Shown one piece after another: positions 1-7,669 of a stretch of 64,000 nucleotides of DNA; position 1 is the first letter of the stretch, and every line of letters begins with the position of its first letter. Source of the stretch: Lachnospiraceae bacterium UBA7199 (GTDB lineage: Bacteria > Bacillota > Clostridia > Lachnospirales > Lachnospiraceae); contig DKUR01000035.1 of assembly GCA_002490775.1 (NCBI GenBank), positions 59,130 through 123,129 of the forward strand, written 5' to 3'. The notes below the pieces were generated by a model, which saw only the letters and a program-made list of their open reading frames with translations, was not told the origin of the DNA and did no database searches. The position numbers were made by a program, and so were the translations under genes.

Positions 1-1
1 T

Positions 2-946
2 TTATTTAAAGCTCTTTTGGAAGCTATCAGTGTGGGAACCCGCCTGATTATGGTAGGAGATGTGGATCAATTGCCAAGTGTGGGGCCGGGGCAGGTTTTA
101 CAGGATCTGATAGAAAGCAGAACTTTTCCAGTGATCATGTTGAAAAGAATATTTAGGCAGGCGGGGGAAAGTGACATTATAGTAAATGCGCATAAGATCA
201 ATCGGGGAGAGAAAATTGAGCTTGATAATAAAAGTAAAGATTTTTTCTTTTTGGAGAGGGCAGATGTAAACGTAATATACAAGCATATGATACAGTTGAT
301 ACGTGAAAAACTTCCTTCTTATGTGAACGCTGCATCATATGATATTCAGGTACTTACGCCTATGAGAAAGGGAAATCTGGGAGCAGCAGCTTTAAATAGT
401 ATTCTTCAAAAGTACTTAAATCCGCCTTCAGCACAAAAAAAAGAATACGAATCAGGAGAACGTCTTTTCAGAGAGGGGGATAAGGTAATGCAGATCAAAA
501 ATAATTATCAGATTCCCTGGGAGATCGTGAGCAGATACGGTATAGCTATAGACAAAGGAATGGGTGTTTTTAATGGAGATATGGGAATTGTTCGGGAAAT
601 TGATCATACTGCCCAGATCCTTACAGTAGAATATGATGAGCAAAAAAGAATCGAATACCCTTTTTCGGGGCTGGACGAGATAGAACTTGCTTATGCTGTA
701 ACGATACATAAATCGCAGGGGAGCGAATATCCGGCAGTAATTCTTCCTGTTTTATCTGGTCCAAGAATGCTTTTTAACAGAAATCTTCTATATACAGCAG
801 TAACACGTGCAAGAAAATGCGTCACTATCTTGGGAAGCAGACAGACGGTACAGGAAATGATAAAAAATGAAAAACAGCATGAGCGTTATACCAGTTTGTG
901 CGACAGAATAAGAGAGATCAAGGAAACGGAGGCTGAATGGGCGTAA
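2..946 (+). CDS. recD2: RecD2-like SF1B DNA helicase, C-terminal part (gene enters from the left)
   Basis: The reading frame is open from base 2, so the N-terminal part lies outside the window. The visible 314 residues carry the late motifs of superfamily 1B helicases: GDVDQLPSVGPG near the beginning, an FRQ triplet, TIHKSQGSEYP (motif V) and LLYTAVTRARK (motif VI). These motifs and their order fit the RecD/RecD2 family, which unwinds DNA 5'-3' in repair; RecD2 of Firmicutes acts without RecBC. A TTG at 17 could be misread as a start, but the codons before it continue the conserved strand. The end overlaps comF by 10 bases, suggesting translational coupling. Family is clear; the exact subtype rests on the C-terminal part only. 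Confidence 0.9.
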   Translation, partial: LFKALLEAISVGTRLIMVGDVDQLPSVGPGQVLQDLIESRTFPVIMLKRIFRQAGESDIIVNAHKINRGEKIELDNKSKDFFFLERADVNVIYKHMIQLIREKLPSYVNAASYDIQVLTPMRKGNLGAAALNSILQKYLNPPSAQKKEYESGERLFREGDKVMQIKNNYQIPWEIVSRYGIAIDKGMGVFNGDMGIVREIDHTAQILTVEYDEQKRIEYPFSGLDEIELAYAVTIHKSQGSEYPAVILPVLSGPRMLFNRNLLYTAVTRARKCVTILGSRQTVQEMIKNEKQHERYTSLCDRIREIKETEAEWA

Positions 947-1653
947 AGGAAACTTTGTTGAATCTGCTATATCCTGCAAGATGTGTGGTATGCGATGAAA
1001 TAACAGGAACAGGCTGTGCAGGGGAAACTATATGTAAAAAATGCAGAGAAAAAATCGTATATATCAGAGAACCCTTTTGCATGAAATGTGGAAAACAGCT
1101 TAGTAAAACAGAACAGGAGTACTGCAGTGACTGTCAGAAAAAGAAACATGCTTATATACAGGGGACTGCATTATACGATTATGGAAGCATGGCAGATTCT
1201 GTTTTCCGGTTTAAATATATGGGAAGAGTGGAATATGCAAGATTTTATGGAAGGGAATTATACAAAGAAAAGGCCTGCTGGCTCGCTATGATCAATCCGG
1301 ATGCATTAGTTCCCGTGCCTATTCATCCGTCCAGAAAACGAAAGAGAGGGTATAATCAAGCGGAATTGATAGCAAGAGAATTAGCAAGGTGCTCAGGCAT
1401 TCCTGTGAACACCCGGCTGATACGAAGAATAGGCAGGACCAGTCCTTTAAAAAACCTTAATCAATTAGAAAGGGAGAAAAATTTGAAAAGGGCTTTTAAA
1501 ATATACAAAAATGATGTAAAATTAAGTACGATTGTTATTATAGATGATATTTATACTACGGGCAGCACTATTGATGCCATGACAGGAATTTTGCATAAAG
1601 CTGGCATTCCAAATGTATATTTTATGGCATTGACAATTGGCAGGGGGATTTAG
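937..1653 (+). CDS. comF: ComF family amidophosphoribosyltransferase-like protein
   Basis: 238 residues. The N-terminus holds CxxC-type zinc ligand pairs (CVVC, CKKC, CMKC, CSDC within residues about 10-70) and the C-terminal half has the phosphoribosyltransferase signature VIIDDIYTTGST. This architecture is that of ComF, a late competence protein needed for DNA uptake in naturally transformable Firmicutes; its reaction is not established. The start at 937 lies inside the helicase gene and is preceded by a GGAAACGGAGG ribosome site. The two genes therefore look coupled. No other competence genes are visible here, so a role in transformation is inference from the family. Confidence 0.92.
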   Translation: MGVKETLLNLLYPARCVVCDEITGTGCAGETICKKCREKIVYIREPFCMKCGKQLSKTEQEYCSDCQKKKHAYIQGTALYDYGSMADSVFRFKYMGRVEYARFYGRELYKEKACWLAMINPDALVPVPIHPSRKRKRGYNQAELIARELARCSGIPVNTRLIRRIGRTSPLKNLNQLEREKNLKRAFKIYKNDVKLSTIVIIDDIYTTGSTIDAMTGILHKAGIPNVYFMALTIGRGI

Positions 1654-1678
1654 TAAAAGAAATGCAGGAGGTATAATT

Positions 1679-2089
1679 ATGAATGCACGTAATTGTAAAA
1701 AATGCGGCAGATTGTTTAATTACGTTATGGGGCCGGTTATTTGTCCTAGATGTAAAGAAAATCAGGAAGCTAAGTTTAATGAAGTAAAAGAGTATGTTCG
1801 TGAACATCATGGAGCTGATATTTCAGAGGTTTCAGAGGCATGTGATGTAGAGCATAATCAGATTCGTCAGTGGATCAGAGAAGAAAGGCTGGAGTTTGCA
1901 GATGATTCACCGATTAGAATTGCCTGTGAAGGTTGTGGAGCCATGATCAGATCAGGCCGCTTTTGCGAAAAATGTAAAGCAGATATGGCCAGTGGGTTTA
2001 AGCATGCAGCGGGACTGGATAAACCGAAGCAGCCAACACCTCAGCCTGCACCTCGTAAAAGTGAACGCGATAAGATGCGTTTTCTGTAA
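1679..2089 (+). CDS. YvyF-like zinc-ribbon protein (flagellar operon protein family, TIGR03826-like)
   Basis: 136 residues from the ATG at 1679, which has an AGGAGG site 7 bases before it. Two treble-clef-like Cys clusters are visible: CKKCGRLF...CPRC at the N-terminus and CEGCGAMI...CEKC near residues 81-101. Between them lies a helix-turn-helix-like stretch (ISEVSEACDVEHNQIRQWI), and the tail is Pro/Lys rich. This pattern matches the family annotated as flagellar operon protein YvyF, which in Bacillus sits beside comF. The order comF then yvyF is conserved in Firmicutes. There are no flagellar genes in the window, so a flagellar role cannot be claimed for this organism. Confidence 0.8.
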   Translation: MNARNCKKCGRLFNYVMGPVICPRCKENQEAKFNEVKEYVREHHGADISEVSEACDVEHNQIRQWIREERLEFADDSPIRIACEGCGAMIRSGRFCEKCKADMASGFKHAAGLDKPKQPTPQPAPRKSERDKMRFL

Positions 2090-2145
2090 TTCTTACGGGA
2101 TGAGACGCATTGCTATGTACATGGAAAGAAAAGGTTTTTAAAAAT

Positions 2146-2532
2146 ATGATGAATGAAGAAAAGGTCATCCTTATGACCAGACTGGCCTCTTATGAGTCGA
2201 ATGAAGGTAAAAAGGATATTTCTATCGTCAATTATTTTAAGAGCGATTATATCGGATTTCAGATTTTAAAGTCAGTGATTGCTGCAACAATTTCTTTTTT
2301 TGCATTATTTGGAGTATATGTTTTTTATAATTTTGAGGAGTTGATGCAGAATATTTATAAGATGGATCTGCTGGGCTTTGGAAAAGATGTTATAACATTA
2401 TATTTATGTGTAGTAGGTGCATACGGCGTTATTACTTATGTGCTTTTCACATACAAATATAACAAAGCAAAAAAGAATTTAAGAAATTATTATGTCAATC
2501 TTAAAAAACTGGCAGGCATGTATGATAAATAA
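2146..2532 (+). CDS. Small two-helix membrane protein, unknown function
   Basis: 128 residues. I chose the ATG at 2146 (followed by a second ATG) over an upstream TTG because of the AAAAGG stretch about 12 bases before it. The N-terminal 40 residues are charged and probably cytoplasmic; two hydrophobic segments follow (about residues 45-65 and 82-103), ending in a Lys-rich tail (KYNKAKKNLRNYY). No family recognised. It sits between the YvyF-like gene and a polytopic membrane protein, with the next gene starting 13 bases after its stop, so it belongs to the transcription unit leading to cdaA. Confidence 0.7.
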   Translation: MMNEEKVILMTRLASYESNEGKKDISIVNYFKSDYIGFQILKSVIAATISFFALFGVYVFYNFEELMQNIYKMDLLGFGKDVITLYLCVVGAYGVITYVLFTYKYNKAKKNLRNYYVNLKKLAGMYDK

Positions 2533-2545
2533 TGAGGAAGACCAT

Positions 2546-3505
2546 ATGATAACCTTACTTGTTGTAAAACAGTATATTAAAACTTTTATCAGTAAATATG
2601 AAGTATATTTAAAGCCGCTTTTAAAAATGATACTGGCCTTGATCTCTTTGATGATGATTAACGGAAAGATTGGCTATATGCACAGGTTGGATAATATATC
2701 AATTGTGCTCATTATCGCATTGATGTGTTCTTTTATGCCAATGAATTTCATTATTTTTGTGGCGGCAGCTTTTATCGTATTACATTTATATGCATTATCA
2801 TTAGAATGTGCAGCACTTGCACTTGTAATTTTTTTGGTGATGTTTTTACTATATTTTCGATTTTCACCAAAGGATACGCTTGTCCTTTTGCTTACACCCA
2901 TATGCTTTGTCTTAAAGATTCCATATGTGATTCCACTTGCAATGGGACTTTTGGGAACACCTGCGTCGGCAATTTCCGTAGGATGTGGCGTAATGGTAAG
3001 TTATTTGATCTCCTATTTCGCTGAAAGCGCTACAGCACTATCAGGAATGGCAGCAGAGGAACTGACAACCAAATTCAGATTTATCATAGATGGATTTATT
3101 GATAACAAGGAAATGGTTCTTACAATTGCAGCGTTTACAGTTACAATTATCCTTGTTTATACGATTAAACGTCTTTCTATAGATCATGCATGGACGATTG
3201 CGATTATTGCAGGAGCAATTGCAGATGTTGTGGTTCTTTTGATAGGGGACATGGTATTTGACACTAATGTATCTATTGTCGGCATTATTTTTGGCACAAT
3301 CTTTTCAGCACTTATTGTTAAGGTGGTCGAATTTTTTGCTTTCCATGTAGACTACAGCAGGGTGGAAAAAGTACAGTTTGAAGACGATGAGTACTATTAT
3401 TACGTAAAAGCAGTGCCTAAGATTACGGTTGCGATGCCGTCTAAGACGGTAAAAAAGATAAATACTCCTAAAAAGAAGTATAGCAGCAGCCAGGTACGAA
3501 AGTAA
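2546..3505 (+). CDS. Polytopic membrane protein of unknown function upstream of cdaA
   Basis: 319 residues using the ATG at 2546, which has GAGGAAG six bases before it; ATGs at 2492 and 2522 overlap the preceding gene and lack such a site. Roughly eight or nine hydrophobic segments cover residues 20-280, followed by a soluble tail rich in acidic and Tyr residues (FEDDEYYYYVKAVPKITV) and then Lys/Ser. I do not recognise an enzymatic motif. The gene is directly upstream of cdaA with a 43-base gap. A link with c-di-AMP signalling or envelope assembly is possible from position only. Confidence 0.75.
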   Translation: MITLLVVKQYIKTFISKYEVYLKPLLKMILALISLMMINGKIGYMHRLDNISIVLIIALMCSFMPMNFIIFVAAAFIVLHLYALSLECAALALVIFLVMFLLYFRFSPKDTLVLLLTPICFVLKIPYVIPLAMGLLGTPASAISVGCGVMVSYLISYFAESATALSGMAAEELTTKFRFIIDGFIDNKEMVLTIAAFTVTIILVYTIKRLSIDHAWTIAIIAGAIADVVVLLIGDMVFDTNVSIVGIIFGTIFSALIVKVVEFFAFHVDYSRVEKVQFEDDEYYYYVKAVPKITVAMPSKTVKKINTPKKKYSSSQVRK

Positions 3506-3548
3506 GTGGAAGCATTTTAGAAATATAATAATAAAAGGGAATGACTAG

Positions 3549-4418
3549 ATGGAACGTGGATTAGAATTTATTCAATTATATCTATCGCGGGTTACTGGTG
3601 TCAGATGGGCAGATGTCGTCGAAATTGTGATCATATCTTTTCTGATCTATAATATTCTGGTGTGGGTTAAAAATACAAGAGCCTGGTCATTACTTAAGGG
3701 AATACTTGTAATTGCAGTGTTTGTTTTTGTTGCTGAATATTTTGAAATGAATACGATCTTGTGGATCGTAAATAACATGTTTGGCGTTGCAGTAACTGCT
3801 GTGATAGTAATTCTTCAGCCGGAGCTTCGAAAAGCGGTGGAGGAACTGGGAAGAAAAAACATTATAGCTTCCATTTTTCCCTTTGAAGTAAGTAAAGGTT
3901 TAGGCGAAGGCAGATTTTCGGATAAAACAATAAATGAGATAGCGAAAGCATGTGTGGAAATGGGCAAAGTGAAGACTGGTGCCCTTATTGTTATAGAACA
4001 AAATCAGTCTCTTTCTGAATATGAAAGAACTGGAATTGATGTGGATGGTATCGTTACCAGCCAGCTTTTGATCAATATTTTTGAGCATAATACACCACTT
4101 CATGATGGGGCAGTGATTATAAGAGGAAACAGGATTACATCTGCAACCTGCTATCTACCTCTTTCAGATAATATGCAGCTCAGTAAAGAACTAGGCACCA
4201 GGCACCGGGCAGGTGTGGGAATTTCTGAGGCAACGGATTCTCTTACAGTGATCGTTTCAGAAGAAACAGGAAAGATCAGTGTTGCTTATGATGGAAAAAT
4301 AGAAAGAAACCTAAGTGGCGATACCCTTAAAGAAAGACTAAAAACAATACAGAATAAGCCGGAGGAAGAAAGCCGCAAGAGAATTCTGTGGAAGGGACGG
4401 TCTAAAGGTGAAAAATAA
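3549..4418 (+). CDS. cdaA: Diadenylate cyclase CdaA (DisA_N domain, membrane anchored)
   Basis: 289 residues. Three N-terminal membrane segments (about 22-40, 50-63, 77-90) are followed by the DAC domain with the catalytic DGA motif at 186-188 (PLHDGAVIIRG) and the RHR motif at 218-220 (GTRHRAG). This is the membrane-bound cyclase that makes c-di-AMP from two ATP molecules at the cytoplasmic face. The neighbours downstream, CdaR and GlmM, are the known partners of CdaA in Firmicutes. The end overlaps cdaR by 11 bases. All key catalytic residues appear intact. Confidence 0.97.
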   Translation: MERGLEFIQLYLSRVTGVRWADVVEIVIISFLIYNILVWVKNTRAWSLLKGILVIAVFVFVAEYFEMNTILWIVNNMFGVAVTAVIVILQPELRKAVEELGRKNIIASIFPFEVSKGLGEGRFSDKTINEIAKACVEMGKVKTGALIVIEQNQSLSEYERTGIDVDGIVTSQLLINIFEHNTPLHDGAVIIRGNRITSATCYLPLSDNMQLSKELGTRHRAGVGISEATDSLTVIVSEETGKISVAYDGKIERNLSGDTLKERLKTIQNKPEEESRKRILWKGRSKGEK

Positions 4419-5694
4419 ATTAACACGTAATATAGGTTTAAAGATAGCCTCTGTTTTTTTTGCAATTATTCTTTGGATGGTTGTTACCAGTATTAATAAT
4501 CCGATAAATACAAAAACTTATGATAATATACCTGTAAAGCTTTTAAATACGGAATTAATCACAGAATCAGGACAAATCTATGAGGTTTTAGAGGGCACGG
4601 ATGTAATTGGCAGAGTAACAATCAGGGCGCCGCGTACTGTTCTTAGTGAGATTAAAGAGGAAAACATTATTGCAACAGCAGATGTTGCTGAACTGAGCAG
4701 TCTTGATACCATCTCTATTAAACTCACAACTAATATTGCAAACAGAGATAAAGTTGCGAGCATTACCGGAAATATTGATACCATAAAATTAAATATTGAA
4801 AATAAGAGAACAAAGGCATTAGCATTGAAATCTACTATTTCCGGCCAGGTACCGGAAGGATACCTTACAGGTGATATTACTACAGATCAAAATCTGGTAA
4901 GAATATCAGGACCTCAATCAATTATTGATCAGATTGTAAAAGCATCCGTAGATGTAAACGTCACAGGAATGACCAGTGATATTGTGACAAATGCAGATAT
5001 CGTCTTTTATGATGCAGAGGACCGCGTAGTAGCAGATACAAGCAATATTACTCAAAATATTAAATCTGTGGGCGTGAAAGTAAGCATTTGGCAGACAATT
5101 GATGTTCCCATTACTTATAATGTTACAGGGGAAGCAGCACCTGGCTATCGTACAACAGGAGAAATTGACGGTAACGGAGAGACCGTTAAAATAGCAGGAA
5201 AATCAAGTGTTCTTAAAAGTATTACTGGAATTGAGATACCTGCTGAGGTATTGGATATTTCAAATCAGACGGAAGATTATGTGGCAGAAATTGATATTCG
5301 CAGATACCTTCCAGATGGAGTATTTCTTGCAAATGCAGAAGATGCACTAAAGACGGTTACAGTTTATATAGCGCCTGAAATATCCAAGAGATTGGAAATT
5401 CGGGAAGAAAAAGTCAGAATCATAAATCTTCCGGAAGGATATAATGCCAGCATTTCAGGTCTGGAGGAAAGCTTTATTATTGAAGTGACAGGGCTTTCAA
5501 GGGATGTAGCAGGATTACAGGCAAGCAGTATATTTGGTACGGTAGATATAGCGGATTGGATGAGAAGTCAGGGAATGGAGGAGCCAGTGCCCGGTTATTA
5601 TACGGTGGAAGTTGATTTTGGATTGTCTGATGATGTGTCTTTACGGGAACCAGTTATGGTAACTTTGCATATTTCAGAAATAGAGGAAATTTAG
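4408..5694 (+). CDS. cdaR: CdaR/YbbR-domain regulator of CdaA
   Basis: 428 residues, starting with GTG at 4408 inside the end of cdaA, preceded by AAAGG. A single N-terminal membrane anchor (about residues 9-26) is followed by repeated YbbR-type beta domains, seen as recurring blocks of the type PVKLLNTELI, VPEGYLTGDI, APGYRTTGEI and LPEGYNASI. In other Firmicutes CdaR is anchored with its YbbR domains outside the membrane and modulates CdaA activity. Overlap with cdaA and position before glmM fit that role exactly. No odd features seen. Confidence 0.95.
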   Translation: MKNKLTRNIGLKIASVFFAIILWMVVTSINNPINTKTYDNIPVKLLNTELITESGQIYEVLEGTDVIGRVTIRAPRTVLSEIKEENIIATADVAELSSLDTISIKLTTNIANRDKVASITGNIDTIKLNIENKRTKALALKSTISGQVPEGYLTGDITTDQNLVRISGPQSIIDQIVKASVDVNVTGMTSDIVTNADIVFYDAEDRVVADTSNITQNIKSVGVKVSIWQTIDVPITYNVTGEAAPGYRTTGEIDGNGETVKIAGKSSVLKSITGIEIPAEVLDISNQTEDYVAEIDIRRYLPDGVFLANAEDALKTVTVYIAPEISKRLEIREEKVRIINLPEGYNASISGLEESFIIEVTGLSRDVAGLQASSIFGTVDIADWMRSQGMEEPVPGYYTVEVDFGLSDDVSLREPVMVTLHISEIEEI

Positions 5695-5740
5695 CAATTA
5701 GTAAAGGGAAATTTGCAAACAGGGATATGGAGGAATTGTT

Positions 5741-7090
5741 ATGAGCAGATTGTTTGGTACAGACGGAGTCAGAGGGGTGGCAAATGATGAGTTGACGCCG
5801 TTGCTTGCTATGCAGTTGGGGCAGGCAGGGGCATATGTACTCACCAAAGAGAATATGCATAAGCCAACAATCATGGTTGGATGTGATACCAGAATTTCAG
5901 GGGATATGCTTGCTAATGCACTGATGGCTGGAATTTGTTCTGTGGGGGCAAATGCTGTTTATGTGGGTGTGATCCCCACTCCGGCAGTGGCTTATCTTAC
6001 CAGAAAGTATAAGGTGGATGCAGGGGTTGTTATTTCGGCATCACATAATCCGGTTGAATTTAATGGCATTAAGTTTTTTGATGGAAATGGGTATAAACTG
6101 CCGGATGCATTAGAGGATGAAATTGAAGAGATTATTAAAAACGATATGAATGGAATTAGATTTCCTATTGGTGCAAATGTAGGAAAAATCAAATATCGTA
6201 CAGACGCCAGGGAGGAATATATTAATCATTCTATTCAGGCTGTAAATGTGGATTTATCCAAATTGAAAATAGTAGTGGACTGTGCTGAAGGGGCTTCCTA
6301 TTACACTTCCGTGGAGGCGCTTAAGGAACTGGGTGCTAATATAGTTGCAATTCATAATATGCCGGATGGAACGAACATTAATGCCAATTGTGGTTCTACC
6401 CATATGGAAGAAATAAAAGCAAGGGTGGTTTATGAAAAGGCTGATATTGGTCTTGCATTTGACGGAGACGCTGACAGGCTTATGGCAGTAGATGAAATGG
6501 GAAATGTGGTAGACGGAGATCAGGTTATGGCCATTGTAGGAAACCACATGAAGGAAAACGGAGAGCTTGTCAATAATACCATTGTAGCAACAGTTATGAG
6601 TAATTTAGGTTTTTTCCTTATGGGAGAAAAGAATGGCATCCATATAGAACAGACCAAGGTAGGGGATCGGTATGTCCTTGAAAGAATGAAGGAAATTGGT
6701 GCCAGCTTAGGAGGAGAACAGTCAGGCCACATTATTTTTTTGAAGGAAAATACCACAGGTGACGGGCTTTTAAGTGCATTACATTTGTTAAAGGTTATGG
6801 TGGAAACTGGAAAATCTCTATCACAGCTTACGTCTGTTATGGAGGTACTTCCTCAGGGGCTGGTAAATGCTAAAGTGCCGAATCATAAAAAGGAAAGGTA
6901 TATGGAATATCCTGAAATTGCAGATGCAATTAAAAAGCTGACAGATAAATTTGCCGGTGAGGGAAGAGTTTTGATCCGCCCTTCAGGCACCGAACCGCTG
7001 GTTCGTGTTATGATTGAAGGCAAAGATCAGAAGATGATAGATGATGAAGCAAGGAAGCTGGCTGAGTTGATTCAAAATATTCTTTTATAA
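5741..7090 (+). CDS. glmM: Phosphoglucosamine mutase GlmM
   Basis: 449 residues, usual length. The active-site phosphoserine motif ISASHNP places the catalytic Ser at 101; the metal loop DGDADR follows near residue 240 and the phosphate-binding loop RPSGTEPLVRVM near the C-terminus. GlmM converts glucosamine-6-phosphate to glucosamine-1-phosphate for UDP-GlcNAc and peptidoglycan synthesis and is a known binding partner and inhibitor of CdaA. It is the last gene of the cdaA-cdaR-glmM run, 46 bases after cdaR, with a GGAGG site before its ATG. Confidence 0.97.
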   Translation: MSRLFGTDGVRGVANDELTPLLAMQLGQAGAYVLTKENMHKPTIMVGCDTRISGDMLANALMAGICSVGANAVYVGVIPTPAVAYLTRKYKVDAGVVISASHNPVEFNGIKFFDGNGYKLPDALEDEIEEIIKNDMNGIRFPIGANVGKIKYRTDAREEYINHSIQAVNVDLSKLKIVVDCAEGASYYTSVEALKELGANIVAIHNMPDGTNINANCGSTHMEEIKARVVYEKADIGLAFDGDADRLMAVDEMGNVVDGDQVMAIVGNHMKENGELVNNTIVATVMSNLGFFLMGEKNGIHIEQTKVGDRYVLERMKEIGASLGGEQSGHIIFLKENTTGDGLLSALHLLKVMVETGKSLSQLTSVMEVLPQGLVNAKVPNHKKERYMEYPEIADAIKKLTDKFAGEGRVLIRPSGTEPLVRVMIEGKDQKMIDDEARKLAELIQNILL

Positions 7091-7129
7091 TACCTTATAG
7101 ATGGCATGGCCGAAACTGAATAATTACAC

Positions 7130-7158
7130 TTGAGAAACATAGGGAAAAATGTTATAGT
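7130..7158 (+). promoter_or_regulatory. Sigma-A type promoter of ptsH
   Basis: TTGAGA at 7130-7135 and TATAGT at 7153-7158 are separated by exactly 17 bases, about 60 bases before the HPr start codon. The good spacing suggests that HPr is transcribed on its own, independently of glmM. Confidence 0.7.
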
Positions 7159-7221
7159 ATATTAAGAGTATTGTGGGCGAGAGAATCAGACAGAAAATGA
7201 ATTGGAGGGAGTTGTATAATA

Positions 7222-7485
7222 ATGGTAAGCCAGAAAGTGGTCATTAAGAACCCAACAGGTCTTCACTTAAGGCCAGCCGGCATTTTATGTAAAGAAGCAA
7301 TGCAGTTTAAGTCATTGATAACCTTTACGTTTAAGGATAATACGGCAAATGCAAAAAGCGTGCTAAGTGTTTTAGGCGCCTGCGTTAAATGTGGAGATGA
7401 AATTGAATTTGTATGTGAGGGAGAAGATGAGATTGAAGCACTTCAAACTCTGGTTAAGGCGATTGAAAATGGTTTAGGTGAATGA
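7222..7485 (+). CDS. ptsH: Phosphocarrier protein HPr
   Basis: 87 residues, usual size. His15 lies in GLHLRPAG, the site phosphorylated by Enzyme I for transfer to sugar-specific EIIA proteins, and Ser46 is present in NAKSVLSVLG, the site used by HPr kinase in Gram-positive catabolite repression. Having both argues for a true HPr rather than the Crh-type (which lacks His15). Enzyme I (ptsI) is not next to it; a terminator follows at once, so the gene is probably monocistronic. Confidence 0.96.
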   Translation: MVSQKVVIKNPTGLHLRPAGILCKEAMQFKSLITFTFKDNTANAKSVLSVLGACVKCGDEIEFVCEGEDEIEALQTLVKAIENGLGE

Positions 7486-7510
7486 CCTGAAGCCAAAAGA
7501 CATGTTCAAA

Positions 7511-7540
7511 CCGGCCCCATGTTGATTTGGGCCGGTTTTT
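7511..7540 (+). terminator. Rho-independent terminator after ptsH
   Basis: CCGGCCC (7511-7517) pairs with GGGCCGG (7529-7535), loop of 11 bases, followed by five T. The run of A before the stem extends the pairing with the T tract. Confidence 0.88.
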
Positions 7541-7541
7541 A

Positions 7542-7621
7542 TTACAATAAGCTGACTCGCGCAGCGTGTCAGTGTTTGTTACGATAAGCTGACTCGCGCA
7601 GCGTGTCAGTGTTTGTTAACG
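7542..7621 (+). repeat. Two tandem copies of a 37-bp palindromic repeat plus a partial third
   Basis: The 37-base unit at 7542-7578 recurs at 7579-7615 with one difference (TTACAATAAG against TTACGATAAG), and a degenerate third head TTAACGTAAG follows at 7616. Inside each copy CTGAC-T-CGC pairs with GCG-T-GTCAG around a GCA loop, giving a short hairpin with one T.T mismatch. The array starts directly after the T tract of the ptsH terminator and lies before leuA. It resembles a REP/MITE-like repeat; no transposase is linked. Confidence 0.85.
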
Positions 7622-7669
7622 TAAGAGTGATTTGAAAAGAAATTCATTAATTTAAAGGGAGAAAAGAAT

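Noticed and set aside
17..19. TTG at 17 as the start of the helicase gene
   Set aside because: The frame continues upstream with codons fitting the conserved helicase strand; the gene is simply cut by the window.
7486..7669. Possible leucine T-box or attenuator before leuA
   Set aside because: Only the ptsH terminator and two palindromic repeats are present; no T-box core or leader peptide with Leu codons was found.
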